The notes under the pieces: generated by a model
What the model saw: only the letters and a program-made list of their open reading frames with translations
Databases searched by the model: none
Told to the model about the DNA's origin: nothing
Shown: piece by piece, positions 15,980 to 25,539 of the stretch
Numbering within the stretch: the stretch's first letter is position 1
How the letters are laid out: each line of letters starts with the position of its first letter
Translations under genes and position numbers: made by a program
Assembly: GCA_910586595.1 (NCBI GenBank)
Contig: CAJUJB010000021.1
Span: 1-47,242 of the forward strand
From: an uncultured Muribaculaceae bacterium
GTDB lineage: Bacteria; Bacteroidota; Bacteroidia; Bacteroidales; Muribaculaceae
Direction of reading: 5' to 3'
DNA length: 47,242 bases

Positions 15980-17251
15980 ATGCTTACCATACAACAGATT
16001 AAAGCCGACCCCGAGGGCATTGTTGCCCGCCTGGCCGTGAAAGGCTTCAAGGGCGAAAAGCCCATAGCCCGCGTTCTTGCCCTCGACGATCTCCGCCGTG
16101 GCCTGCAACTTAAAAACGACAACGCCGCTGCTGAGCTCAACCGCATGGCCGCCTCTATCGGAAAAGCCATGAAGGAAGGCCGCAAGGAAGATGCCGAAAA
16201 GGCAAAAGCCGGCGTGGCCGTTCTCAAAGAAGAACAGAAAGCCCTCGCAGAGGAACTCAGCCGCACTGAAGACGAGATTCTTACCGAGCTTCTAAATATC
16301 CCCAACATTCCCTGTGCCGCCGTACCCGAAGGTACATCAGCCGCCGACAATGTGGTAGAACTCACCGGTGGCAAAATGCCCGACCTTCCTGCCGATGCCC
16401 TCCCCCACTGGGATCTCGCAAAGAAATACAACCTCATCGACTTCGACCTCGGTGTGAAGATTACCGGTGCAGGTTTCCCCGTATACCTCGGCAAAGGTGC
16501 CAAGCTCCAGCGTGCCCTCATCCAGTTCTTCCTCGACGAGGCATCTGCCGCTGGCTATCTCGAAGTACAGCCTCCTTATGTTGTCAACGAAGCATCAGGC
16601 TACGGCACAGGCCAGCTCCCCGACAAAGAAGGCCAGATGTATCTCGTCGACCTCGACAAGCTCTATCTCATCCCCACCGCTGAGGTGCCTGTAACCAACC
16701 TCTACCGCGACGTGATCATCCCCGCTGAAAAGCTCCCTATCAAGAACTGCGCTTACTCGGCATGCTTCCGTCGCGAGGCCGGCAGCTACGGCAAAGACGT
16801 GCGTGGCCTCAACCGTCTGCACCAGTTCGACAAAGTGGAGATTGTCCGCATCGAGAAACCCGAGAATTCCTACGCCGCCCTCGAAGAAATGAAGGCACAC
16901 GTGCAGGGTCTGCTCGAGAAACTCGGTCTGCCCTGGCACATACTTCGTCTGTGCGGTGGCGACATGAGCTTCACCTCAGCCATCACATTCGACTTCGAGG
17001 TATACTCGGCAGCCCAAGGCCGCTGGCTTGAAGTATCGTCGGTATCCAACTTCGAGACTTACCAGGCCAACCGTCTGAAATGCCGCTACCGTGGCGACGA
17101 CAAGAAGACCAAACTTTGCCACACACTCAACGGCTCGGCCCTCGCACTTCCGCGTATCATGGCCGCCCTCCTCGAGAACAACCAGACTCCAGAGGGTATC
17201 GTCGTTCCCGAGTGCCTCCGCAAGTACACCGGCTTCGACATCATCGACTGA
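15980..17251 (+). CDS. serS: Seryl-tRNA synthetase
   Basis: This class II aminoacyl-tRNA synthetase charges tRNA-Ser (and tRNA-Sec where present). It has 423 residues. The N-terminal antiparallel coiled-coil arm (about 1-105) is rich in Lys, Glu and Ala (KAMKEGRKEDAEKAKAGVAVLKEEQ is its middle). The catalytic core has the motif 2 stretch FRREAGSYGKDVRGLNRLHQF and the motif 3 stretch LNGSALALPRIMAALLEN. The start ATG lies 17 bases after yqeY. Use of C-ending codons is heavy, in line with high expression. A long perfect hairpin (17271-17305) follows the stop. Confidence 0.97.
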   Translation: MLTIQQIKADPEGIVARLAVKGFKGEKPIARVLALDDLRRGLQLKNDNAAAELNRMAASIGKAMKEGRKEDAEKAKAGVAVLKEEQKALAEELSRTEDEILTELLNIPNIPCAAVPEGTSAADNVVELTGGKMPDLPADALPHWDLAKKYNLIDFDLGVKITGAGFPVYLGKGAKLQRALIQFFLDEASAAGYLEVQPPYVVNEASGYGTGQLPDKEGQMYLVDLDKLYLIPTAEVPVTNLYRDVIIPAEKLPIKNCAYSACFRREAGSYGKDVRGLNRLHQFDKVEIVRIEKPENSYAALEEMKAHVQGLLEKLGLPWHILRLCGGDMSFTSAITFDFEVYSAAQGRWLEVSSVSNFETYQANRLKCRYRGDDKKTKLCHTLNGSALALPRIMAALLENNQTPEGIVVPECLRKYTGFDIID

Positions 17252-17270
17252 TAAACTTTGCACACATATA

Positions 17271-17305
17271 CACAGCCGGGAAGGCCTGGGCCTCTCCCGG
17301 CTGTG
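17271..17305 (+). terminator. Hairpin between serS and the esterase gene
   Basis: CACAGCCGGGA pairs perfectly with TCCCGGCTGTG (11 bp) around a 13-base loop. It lacks a T-run, and the next gene begins 15 bases later, so it may be a partial terminator or a processing site. Confidence 0.55.
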
Positions 17306-17319
17306 CCGTATCTATAGCT

Positions 17320-18507
17320 ATGAAACGAATAATTGCAGCAACCTTAGCCACACTCGCACTCCAGGCCGGAGCACAGCAGGCAATATGGGATCAGAACCCC
17401 ACCACATCGCCAGAGGTCAACCCCGACGGCTCGGTTACATTCCGTCTTCTCGCCCCAAATGCCACTACGGTGGAAGTAAACGGCGACTTCATGCCGGTAG
17501 TCATCACCGACACTCCGCAGGGGCCTCGCAGCACACGCCCGGCGGCGTCGCTCACCAACGACGGAAACGGCCTCTGGAGCTATACCTCGGCCCCACTCGA
17601 CCCGGAATTGTACAACTACTGGTTTCTTGTCGACGGTCTTCAGATCACCGACCCCTCGAATGCGTTCAAGGTACGCGACACCAACATCACATTCGATTAT
17701 TTCATCGTCGATGGTGCGCAGAGCGAGCTCTATCAGGTGCATGACGTGCCTCATGGCACCCTCTCGCAGATATGGTACCCGTCGGCAACCGCCGGCACCC
17801 CTCGCCGCATGACCGTCTATACGCCTGCGGGCTATGAGGCCGGAACAGATCGATACCCTGTGCTATATCTTCTGCATGGCATGGGCGGCGACGAGACAAG
17901 CTGGAGCCAGCAGGGGCGCGCAGCCATGATCCTCGATAATCTTATCGCCTCCGGTCAGGCCGAGCCGATGATTGTCGTTATGCCTAATGGCAATATTTCC
18001 ATGCAGGCCGCGCCAGGCGAGACTTCAGCCGGACTGGTGCAACCCACAACAAAACTTCCACATACCATGGACGGGCTCTTCGAAGAGGCTTTCCCTGAAA
18101 TAGTGAGTTTTACCGACAGCGTATTCCGCACGGTTCCGGCCAAGCAAGCCCGCGCTGTCGCAGGCCTTTCTATGGGTGGATTCAACGCCATGGGCATCTC
18201 CCGTCAATATCCCGGCGACTTCGACTACGTAGGATTGTTCTCGGCAGCTATAGACCGTGAGAATGGACAATCATCGCCGGTTTTTCAGGACAAGGATGCC
18301 AAGCTCGCCTCGCAGTTCGCCGCTGCCCCTGCGCTATACTACATTGCCATCGGCAACGAAGACTTCCTCTATGATGAAAATAAAGCCTACCGTGCGAAAC
18401 TCGACACGGCAGGCTACAAATACGTCTATGTGGAGACCGACGGAGGCCATATCTGGCGTAACTGGCGTAAATATCTCGCCGATTTCGCCCGTCGGCTCTT
18501 CAAATGA
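17320..18507 (+). CDS. Secreted esterase, alpha/beta hydrolase with N-terminal E-set domain
   Basis: A 395-residue exported esterase of the esterase D/carbohydrate esterase 1-like family. ATG 17320 gives a signal peptide (MKRIIAATLATLALQAGAQ); upstream frame extension overlaps serS and is rejected. A beta-sandwich E-set/CBM48-like domain (SVTFRLLAPNATTVEVNGDF) occupies about 35-135, followed by the hydrolase domain with YPVLYLLHGMGGDETSW. The nucleophile is Ser284 in GLSMGGFN and the likely catalytic His is His377 in DGGHIWRNW. Relatives in gut Bacteroidales remove acyl or feruloyl groups from plant polysaccharides or hydrolyse other esters; the substrate is not evident. Its stop abuts that of the convergent DUF4831 gene. 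Confidence 0.88.
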   Translation: MKRIIAATLATLALQAGAQQAIWDQNPTTSPEVNPDGSVTFRLLAPNATTVEVNGDFMPVVITDTPQGPRSTRPAASLTNDGNGLWSYTSAPLDPELYNYWFLVDGLQITDPSNAFKVRDTNITFDYFIVDGAQSELYQVHDVPHGTLSQIWYPSATAGTPRRMTVYTPAGYEAGTDRYPVLYLLHGMGGDETSWSQQGRAAMILDNLIASGQAEPMIVVMPNGNISMQAAPGETSAGLVQPTTKLPHTMDGLFEEAFPEIVSFTDSVFRTVPAKQARAVAGLSMGGFNAMGISRQYPGDFDYVGLFSAAIDRENGQSSPVFQDKDAKLASQFAAAPALYYIAIGNEDFLYDENKAYRAKLDTAGYKYVYVETDGGHIWRNWRKYLADFARRLFK

Positions 18508-19596
18508 TCATTGCTGCGACATCGGGGCGAGCTTAAGCGCCGCTCCGGTGGCAGGGTCAAATATGAGCGAGTACGGCTCTTTCTTATCGGTGAACAATGC
18601 AGGATTGATGCCGAACACCTGGCCGAGCTGTGCAAGCGTGACCTCGGTGGTCGCCACAGGCCGACCGGCATAATTGACAGTCACACGCGCACGACCGGGA
18701 ATACGGTAAGCCACACCACCCTTCGGGAAGGTCTTGACCTCGCCTTTCTCGGTGAGCGGGAGCGAGCCCTCTTCAAGTATAGCTATGTCGAGGGTCACAG
18801 GGGCGCCTGCAAGATTGTCGGCATCAATAATGCCGTCTACAGCCGAAAGACGGGCGATAACCTTGCCGTTGACATCGGCAGAATCAGGCAGAATGCTTAC
18901 CTTTTCCACCACCGTACGCGAAGAGCGGGTGCCGGCAAACATAGCCGTCAGAGCTGCCTCCTGCGCAGCCAGATTATTAAGCACAAGCTCCATTGCCGCA
19001 CCATCGGCCGGAGGATTGTCGGCTTGCCCCGAAAGTATATCCGATCGGGTCTCGCGCAACTCGAAGATGCGCTGGGCAGCCAGCTCGGCCTTCTTCGACG
19101 CCGAGGCACTACGGGCCATCTCCTGAGTCACAGCCTGGCGTGCTTCGGGTGTCTCAAGCGGCGAGGGGGCGGCGGCTTTAGGAGCCGGTATAGCCGGCGT
19201 CACGGCTTCCGCAACGCCTTCGCTGTTGATACCCAGCGGAATATTGTCGGGCGACAAGGTCATGTAGGCAGAAGTGCCGTTCTTGAACTGCGCGAGCCAC
19301 TGCTGATCGGGATCGGCAACTCCACGCGGTACAATGGTGACACTTTTGAGCGAGGCCCCGCGGCCATCGGTTGTGACCGCGTCGTTGATACCCAGATGGC
19401 GGCGCGCATAGTTGTAGAACTCCCCTGGATGTTCCTCTGTCAACTCAGCCTCAAGGTAGATGTCAAGAGCGGTGAGAGGAAGAGTATATACCAGGCCATA
19501 CTCCGAGGCTTTACCTGCGGTGACTTTCTGTGAAGTCTGCGCCATGGCAGAGGTGCATAAGGCGAGAGCCGCCAATGCGAGAGCTGTCTTTTTCAT
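18508..19596 (-). CDS. DUF4831 family exported protein
   Basis: A 362-residue exported protein with signal peptide MKKTALALAALALCTSAMAQ. The mature part starts TSQKVTAGKASEYGLVYTLPLTALDIYLEAE, a beta-rich beginning characteristic of the Bacteroidales DUF4831 family. Its middle (about 145-185) is helical and Ala/Pro/Glu-rich, and the C-terminal half contains a further beta domain. No enzymatic motif is visible and no function is known for the family. Its start overlaps the stop of nnr in an ATGA, so it is the last gene of the dnaE-trxA-nnr transcription unit. Confidence 0.8.
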   Translation of the reverse strand: MKKTALALAALALCTSAMAQTSQKVTAGKASEYGLVYTLPLTALDIYLEAELTEEHPGEFYNYARRHLGINDAVTTDGRGASLKSVTIVPRGVADPDQQWLAQFKNGTSAYMTLSPDNIPLGINSEGVAEAVTPAIPAPKAAAPSPLETPEARQAVTQEMARSASASKKAELAAQRIFELRETRSDILSGQADNPPADGAAMELVLNNLAAQEAALTAMFAGTRSSRTVVEKVSILPDSADVNGKVIARLSAVDGIIDADNLAGAPVTLDIAILEEGSLPLTEKGEVKTFPKGGVAYRIPGRARVTVNYAGRPVATTEVTLAQLGQVFGINPALFTDKKEPYSLIFDPATGAALKLAPMSQQ

Positions 19597-21209
19597 GACT
19601 TTGAAGTTGAGGCGCCACTCTGGCGCGGGTTAAGGATAGAGTCTATGGCCGGGCCGATCGCATCGGCTATATCTTCGGCAGTGGTGCCTTGCACACCATA
19701 TACGCTTGAGGCAAGGCGCCCGGCTACTCCGTGGACGTAGACTGCGGCGACCGCGGCCACCTCGGGCATCATTTTCTGAGCCACAAATCCGGCCATAAGA
19801 CCGGTGAGGACGTCGCCACTGCCGGCTGTAGCCAGGGCTTCGGTGCCGGAGGAGTTGACCACAATCGATCCATCGGGCCATACCGTTAGCGTATAATGCC
19901 CTTTGAGCACAATTACAATCTTATGGCGGGCAGCCATCTCAAGGGCTTTCAGCACACGAGAGGCATGCGAGCTCTGGGCACCGAAAAGACGGTCGAATTC
20001 TCCGGCATGCGGAGTGAGAATCGACCGGGCCGGGATGAAGTCGATCATCGATGGCTTTACGGTCATGCAGTTGAGCGCATCGGCATCAAGAATCAATGGT
20101 TTACCGGCGGCAAAACAAGCCTTGAGGAATATTTCAAGCCCGCGCACCGTTTCATCAGATTTTCCAATACCGGGGCCTATAGCCACACCCTCGCACTCGC
20201 GAGGATTTTCGAAGCGCCGGATGTCGACGTCGCCTCCATCGGTGGTGAACATAGCCGATGGAACCGACGACTGCATGACATAGAATCCGCAGCGTGGCCC
20301 GTGGCATGTGACACGTCCGCAGCCCGATCTGGTGGCCGCCCGGGTAGCCAGCACAGCAGCACCGAGCATTCCATACGAGCCTGCGAAAATAAGCACGTCG
20401 CCCAGATCATTCTTTGAGGCAATCGATGGCCGCGATGGAAGAACCGTCCGCACCGCACGCGCATCAATCATACGCGTTGAGCAACGGGTCGAGTTCATGG
20501 CATCTTCATCGAAGGGCACATCAAGAGTTTTCCAGCTACCTATGAGCTCAGCGTTCTCCGGCATGAAAAATGCTAAAGTCGGCCCTACGAGCGTGAGGGT
20601 CAGGTCGGCATGGACTATATTTCTGTTGATCATGCCCACCCCGAGGTCAGTAGTCATTCCCGAAGGAAGGTCTATCGATATTACCTGCGGGCCCTGCTCA
20701 TTGATATGCCTGGCCACTGCCTGATAACCTCCGCGGAGAGGCTTCTTGTACTCGCTGCCGAAAATACCGTCGACCACAATCGTACGCCGTGTCATCTCAG
20801 GCATGGTGAAGCCCGGGCCCGGGTTGATCACCTCTTCAAGAAAGAGGTCGCCGGCCACCTGGAGGAAAGTCTCCCGGGCACTCTTGGTGTCGGGAATCAG
20901 CATATCACCTCCTATATTGAACAGCACCACCCGGGCCGGGCATCCAGCCTGGTGGAGTGCTGTAGCGCAGGCAAGGGCATAGGCGCCGCATATGCCGTCG
21001 CCGGCAAACACGAGCACCTTGGCTTTACCTGCGCCGCGGGTGGCGAGCACCTCAGCCGCAACCTGACGGCCTACTGCATCAATAAAGACGCGCCTGCGTT
21101 CATACCACAGCGCCTGACGCGGTGCATCGAGCTCGGCGATTTCGTCGAGCCTTCCGATAGTAGAGTCGACAATCCGCTCTATGTCGGCAGGCGTGTAGAT
21201 GTTTTTCAT
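19593..21209 (-). CDS. nnr: Bifunctional NAD(P)H-hydrate repair protein (epimerase domain degenerate)
   Basis: Nnr repairs damaged NAD(P)H: an N-terminal YjeF_N epimerase interconverts R and S hydrates and a C-terminal ADP-dependent dehydratase restores NAD(P)H. The protein has 538 residues, normal for the fusion. The C-terminal domain (about 245-530) is intact, with DVLIFAGSYGMLGAAVLATRA, ILTPHAGEFDRLFG, a VLKGHYT segment and the ribokinase-like ATAGSGDVLTG. In the epimerase domain the usual glycine-rich NNGGDG loop is replaced by ICGAYA (residues 73-78), so epimerase activity is doubtful. The gene lies 13 bases after trxA and overlaps DUF4831 by 4. Confidence 0.9.
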   Translation of the reverse strand: MKNIYTPADIERIVDSTIGRLDEIAELDAPRQALWYERRRVFIDAVGRQVAAEVLATRGAGKAKVLVFAGDGICGAYALACATALHQAGCPARVVLFNIGGDMLIPDTKSARETFLQVAGDLFLEEVINPGPGFTMPEMTRRTIVVDGIFGSEYKKPLRGGYQAVARHINEQGPQVISIDLPSGMTTDLGVGMINRNIVHADLTLTLVGPTLAFFMPENAELIGSWKTLDVPFDEDAMNSTRCSTRMIDARAVRTVLPSRPSIASKNDLGDVLIFAGSYGMLGAAVLATRAATRSGCGRVTCHGPRCGFYVMQSSVPSAMFTTDGGDVDIRRFENPRECEGVAIGPGIGKSDETVRGLEIFLKACFAAGKPLILDADALNCMTVKPSMIDFIPARSILTPHAGEFDRLFGAQSSHASRVLKALEMAARHKIVIVLKGHYTLTVWPDGSIVVNSSGTEALATAGSGDVLTGLMAGFVAQKMMPEVAAVAAVYVHGVAGRLASSVYGVQGTTAEDIADAIGPAIDSILNPRQSGASTSKS

Positions 21210-21222
21210 TCAGAAACTGTGA

Positions 21223-21546
21223 TTACAGGCCGAGGAGTTCGTCAAGCTTAGCTTTGATCGCGTCAGCCTTCTGGCCACCTACGAGGCGGAGAGCTGTCTT
21301 CTGTCCATCTTTGAAGAAGAGGATGGTGGGAAGGCTGCGTACACCCATCTCAGTGCAGAAATCATTCTCTTCGTCGACATTATACTTGCCAATAACGGCG
21401 CGGCCTTCGTATTCCGCAGCCACTTCGTCGATTACAGGAGCCATCGCCATGCAGGGGCCACACCAGGTTGCCCAGAAGTCGATTACCACAGGTTGTCCGG
21501 AAGCTATGATTTCTTTTACGTTTGAGTCGGTGAATTTAAATGCCAT
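21223..21546 (-). CDS. trxA: Thioredoxin
   Basis: A 107-residue cytosolic thioredoxin with the redox motif WCGPC (Cys29 and Cys32) in FWATWCGPCMAMAP. It also has the conserved YNVDEEND segment and the cis-Pro loop RSLPTILFFKDGQ. It reduces disulfides in cytoplasmic enzymes with electrons from thioredoxin reductase (not in the window). It starts 21 bases after dnaE and precedes nnr by 13, so it sits in the dnaE operon. Confidence 0.96.
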   Translation of the reverse strand: MAFKFTDSNVKEIIASGQPVVIDFWATWCGPCMAMAPVIDEVAAEYEGRAVIGKYNVDEENDFCTEMGVRSLPTILFFKDGQKTALRLVGGQKADAIKAKLDELLGL

Positions 21547-21567
21547 TTCTGTAATGTATTAATGAGT

Positions 21568-24500
21568 TTACACGGCAATATTATGCCGCTTGATATGATA
21601 ATCTATGTTGAGGTCGTCGAGAGTCTGGAGGAACTGTTTCGAGAGGCGTACCTTCAGGGCTGTCGAGAAGTTGAGTTTACGGCCAATGTCGGCAGCATAC
21701 ACAATCATCGACAGGGCCACGGGCTGAGTCTCGCCGGGGCGTGGGTCGCCCGTATTGGCCGGATCATCGAGCAACTCGATCACCTGGCTCACCTGCGAGG
21801 GATTGACCTTCAGTGTCACCTCTTCGATGAGTTTGCCGCGTAGTCCGTCGAGAGGCATAATGCGGTCAAGACTGAAGCGGAGATTGGTGACGCCGGTGCT
21901 CCGGTTGGTGAACTGCTTGAAGCCTCCCACCACGCACACAGCCGTGCCTGGCACGCACAAGTGGCCAAATTCGGCCTTCTGTTTCTCGAATAGAGCGAAG
22001 TCGGTGGCGCCGGAGTAATCCTCGACTTTCACGATATGCATGGTACCAACCTGGGTCTTGCGCTCCTCGACACCCACCACCATGCCCGCAAAGGCGAAGG
22101 GGGCTGCCGAAGGTGTGACAATCTCGTTTTTCTCGGCTACCGACAACTCTACCCCGTAGTTGACCTCAAGCCAATATGGATCGAGAGGATGGGCCGAGAG
22201 ATACATACCTACCAGATCACGTTCCTTATTGAGGCGCACGAGGTTATCCCATGCTGGAACAGAGGGGATCTGCGGACGGCTCGACGCAAGTATCTCGGCG
22301 TCGTCGAATGCGAAGAGCGAGCTGGCAGCCATCTTCGACTCCGACTGGCGCTGGGCACCATAGCGGATAAGAAGCTCGGCAACAGTCTCTCCACGCTTGC
22401 CAACCTCCGCGGCAAGATCCTCACGCTTGACACCTTCGAAGCAATCGAAGGCTCCAGCGAGCGTAAGGTTATCGAATACCCTGCGGTTGATGGCCGAGGC
22501 CGGCACACGCTCCACAAAGTCGTAAATATCTTTGAATTTCCCGTCTTTTGTACGGGTGTCAATTATTGCGCGCACAACATCGGCGCCAATACCTTTTATG
22601 GCGGTCAGGCCGAAGCGTATAACTCCCGGAGAGCTTACACTGAATGTTGCGAACGATTCGTTTATATCGGGGCCTTTCACTTCGAGGCCCATCGACTTAC
22701 ACTCGTCCATGTAGAACGAGAGCTTGGTTATATCGTTGAGGTTTCGGCTAAGCACGGCTGCCATGAACTCGGCAGGATAGTTGGCTTTGAGATAGCCGGT
22801 CTGGAACGCGACCCAACTATAGCACGTAGCGTGACTCTTGTTGAATGCGTATGATGCGAATTTCTCCCATTCGCCCCAGATTTTCTCAAGAACTTCTTTC
22901 TTATGCCCGTTGGCCTGGCCACCGGTGAGGAATTTGCCTTTCAGCTCATTCATCTTCTCGATGAGCTTCTTACCCATAGCCTTTCGCAGCGTATCACTCT
23001 CGCCGCGGGTGAAGTTGGCCAGCTGACGCGAGAGGAGCATGACCTGTTCCTGGTAAACCGTGATGCCGTAGGTGTCTTTGAGATATACCTCCATCTCGGG
23101 TATATCATACACGATAGGCTCGCGGCCGTGTTTACGGGCGATAAAGTCGGGAATCTTCTCCATAGGGCCCGGACGGTAGAGGGCGTTCATGGCGATGAGA
23201 TCCTCGAATACACTCGGCTTCAGCTCACGAAGATAACGCTGCATGCCCGGCGACTCGAACTGGAATGTACCTACCGTGGCACCGCGGCTGTAGAGGTCGT
23301 AGGTCTTGGGGTCATCGATAGGAATATTGTCTATGTCGACTTCCTTGCCTTGCGAACGGCGGATATTCTCCACGGCATCGCGGATGATGGAGAGGGTTTT
23401 CAGGCCGAGGAAGTCCATCTTGATCAAGCCGGTGTCCTCGATTACGCGGCCTTCGTACTGGGTTACGAGAATACGGTCGCCGTTCTTGTCGGCGGCAGTG
23501 CTCACAGGCACCCAGTCGGTGACATCGTCGCGGCATATGATCACACCGCAGGCGTGCACACCCACGTTTCGTATGGTTCCTTCAAGCTTGTCAGCGAAAT
23601 TCATGATTTCGGCCACTCCGGCGTCCTTGTCCATCTCGGTCTTGAACTCGGGCACGTATTTTATGCAGTTCGACACTGTCTCCTTCAGTTCCTTGTCGGG
23701 ATTTGAAGGATCTGCCGGCATATGACGCGGAATAAGCTTGGTGAGGAAGTTGGCCGTAGCCACGGGATAGTTCATCACACGCGCCACGTCCTTTATGGCC
23801 GACTTTGCGGCCATAGTGCCGTATGTGATGATGTGCGCCACATTGGCGGCGCCATAGTGATCGGTGACGTAGTTGAGTACGGTCTCGCGGCCATCATCAT
23901 CGAAGTCAACGTCAATATCAGGGAGAGAAATACGGTCGGGGTTGAGGAATCGCTCGAAAAGGAGGTCGTACTTGAGGGGGTCGATCTGCGTGATGCCGAG
24001 GCAATAGGCCACCACCGAGCCGGCGGCAGATCCACGGCCCGGGCCGATGCTCACACCCATCTGGCGTCCTACGCGAATGAAATCCTCCACAATAAGGAAG
24101 TAACCCGGGAAACCCATGGTCTTCATGATATGGAGCTCAAAGCGTATGCGGTCGTCAATCTCCTTTGAAAGAGGCATCTCGTAGCGGCGAGCGGCTCCCT
24201 CATATGTGATTTTACGCAGATAGTCGGCCTCGAATTTGATGCGGTAAAGTTTCTCATAGCCTCCGAGACGCGCGATTTTCTTATGCGCATCTTCCTCGCT
24301 CATCACCACATTGCCGTTCTCATCCTGGGTAAACTCGTCGAAAAGTTCCTTCTCGGTGATGCGGCTGCGGTATTCCTCTTCGGTGCCGAAATCGGCAGGG
24401 ATGGCGAAGTTAGGCATAATCGGAGCATGGTCTATGTCGTACTCCTCAACCTTATCGGCAATCTCAAGAGTGTTTGTGAGCACTTCGGGCATGTCGGCGA

Positions 24501-25404
24501 ATACAGCCTCCATCTCGGCAGAAGTCTTGAACCACTCCTGCTTGGTGTAAAGCATGCGCCCCTCGTCGTTGACATAGTGGTTGGTCGAGAGGCATATCAG
24601 ACGGTCGTGAGCCTCTGCGTCGGCCTCATCGACAAAGTGGACGTCGTTGGTGGCTATGACCTTCACACCATGCTTGCGTGCAAGCTCCAGAAGCTGGCCC
24701 TCAATCTCGCGTTGGCGCTCGTAAGTTTCGTGATTGGCGCGCTGCACAGTAGCCTTGTGGCGCTGGAGCTCAAGGTAATAGTCGTCGCCGAAGGTTTCTT
24801 TCCACCAAGCCACCGACCGGTCGGCACCTTCGAAGTCACCGTTTGCAAGCAGACGCGGAATCTCTCCACCAAGGCATGCCGATGAAATAATCAGGCCTTC
24901 GCGGTGGGCGGCCAGCTCTTTCTTATCAGTACGGGGATGCTTGTAGAAACCTTCAGTCCAGGCCTTCGAGACGAGCTTTATAAGATTTTTGTAGCCTTGC
25001 TCGTTCTTGGCGAGCACCACCAGGTGACGGCCTGAGTCATACTTGTCGCCACGGTCGTGCAGGTCATTGTTGGCCACGTACATCTCACATCCGAGGATAG
25101 GCTTGAGATGGCGGCTTTTAGCTGCCTCAAGGTCGCGGCGGGCGGCTTCGATGGCTTCAGAATCACCTTCCTCCTCCGCCTTGGCCAGGGCATCCTTGGC
25201 TTTTCCGACGGCCTCTTTCACCTTCTTGTTGTGTTTCTTGATGTCGTTAAAGAAGGCCTTCGCACCGAACATATTGCCATGGTCGGTCATAGCGAGCGCA
25301 GGCTGCCCATCGGCAACGGCCTTTTTTATAAGACCGGACACCGACGAAAGACCGTCGAGCAAGGAATATGAGGTGTGAACGTGAAGGTGGACAAATTGGG
25401 CCAT
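21568..25404 (-). CDS. dnaE: DNA polymerase III alpha subunit
   Basis: The replicative DNA polymerase subunit, 1278 residues, slightly longer than the E. coli enzyme. An N-terminal PHP domain begins HLHVHTSYSLLDGLSSV. The catalytic aspartates lie in PDIDVDF (Asp496, Asp498 and Asp500), with the GPGRGSAAGSVVAYCLGIT palm motif just before. Helix-hairpin-helix and finger regions follow (AMNALYRPGPM; KSHATCYSWVAFQTGYLKANYP), and a C-terminal OB-fold begins near FAGMVVGVEERKTQVG. A charged helical insertion of about 40 residues (58-98) splits the PHP domain. The first gene of a minus-strand operon, it has a -7 box at 25465-25472. Confidence 0.97.
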   Translation of the reverse strand: MAQFVHLHVHTSYSLLDGLSSVSGLIKKAVADGQPALAMTDHGNMFGAKAFFNDIKKHNKKVKEAVGKAKDALAKAEEEGDSEAIEAARRDLEAAKSRHLKPILGCEMYVANNDLHDRGDKYDSGRHLVVLAKNEQGYKNLIKLVSKAWTEGFYKHPRTDKKELAAHREGLIISSACLGGEIPRLLANGDFEGADRSVAWWKETFGDDYYLELQRHKATVQRANHETYERQREIEGQLLELARKHGVKVIATNDVHFVDEADAEAHDRLICLSTNHYVNDEGRMLYTKQEWFKTSAEMEAVFADMPEVLTNTLEIADKVEEYDIDHAPIMPNFAIPADFGTEEEYRSRITEKELFDEFTQDENGNVVMSEEDAHKKIARLGGYEKLYRIKFEADYLRKITYEGAARRYEMPLSKEIDDRIRFELHIMKTMGFPGYFLIVEDFIRVGRQMGVSIGPGRGSAAGSVVAYCLGITQIDPLKYDLLFERFLNPDRISLPDIDVDFDDDGRETVLNYVTDHYGAANVAHIITYGTMAAKSAIKDVARVMNYPVATANFLTKLIPRHMPADPSNPDKELKETVSNCIKYVPEFKTEMDKDAGVAEIMNFADKLEGTIRNVGVHACGVIICRDDVTDWVPVSTAADKNGDRILVTQYEGRVIEDTGLIKMDFLGLKTLSIIRDAVENIRRSQGKEVDIDNIPIDDPKTYDLYSRGATVGTFQFESPGMQRYLRELKPSVFEDLIAMNALYRPGPMEKIPDFIARKHGREPIVYDIPEMEVYLKDTYGITVYQEQVMLLSRQLANFTRGESDTLRKAMGKKLIEKMNELKGKFLTGGQANGHKKEVLEKIWGEWEKFASYAFNKSHATCYSWVAFQTGYLKANYPAEFMAAVLSRNLNDITKLSFYMDECKSMGLEVKGPDINESFATFSVSSPGVIRFGLTAIKGIGADVVRAIIDTRTKDGKFKDIYDFVERVPASAINRRVFDNLTLAGAFDCFEGVKREDLAAEVGKRGETVAELLIRYGAQRQSESKMAASSLFAFDDAEILASSRPQIPSVPAWDNLVRLNKERDLVGMYLSAHPLDPYWLEVNYGVELSVAEKNEIVTPSAAPFAFAGMVVGVEERKTQVGTMHIVKVEDYSGATDFALFEKQKAEFGHLCVPGTAVCVVGGFKQFTNRSTGVTNLRFSLDRIMPLDGLRGKLIEEVTLKVNPSQVSQVIELLDDPANTGDPRPGETQPVALSMIVYAADIGRKLNFSTALKVRLSKQFLQTLDDLNIDYHIKRHNIAV

Positions 25405-25464
25405 ATCGGGGTAATTATTAGAGAGATAAGCCGTCCTCCTCTAAAATAGGGAGAAACGGCAGCC

Positions 25465-25472
25465 CAAAGTTA
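25465..25472 (-). promoter_or_regulatory. -7 box for the dnaE operon
   Basis: On the minus strand TAACTTTG (25472-25465) matches TAnnTTTG. The predicted start near 25460 leaves a leader of about 55 bases. A GCATTTGCAG element lies only 12 bases upstream, too close for a standard -33 box. Confidence 0.6.
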
Positions 25473-25539
25473 CGAATTTTTCTGCAAATGCAGCCTATTT
25501 TCCCTCTGGCCCGGAGCCGCATTATAACGGATTTTTAAT

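Noticed and set aside
17080..17319. An in-frame N-terminal extension of the esterase overlapping serS
   Set aside because: The extension lies over the end of serS and the hairpin; the signal peptide begins exactly at ATG 17320.
25482..25493. CTGCA-AA-TGCAG near the dnaE promoter as an operator
   Set aside because: Only 5-base arms and a single copy; likely chance.
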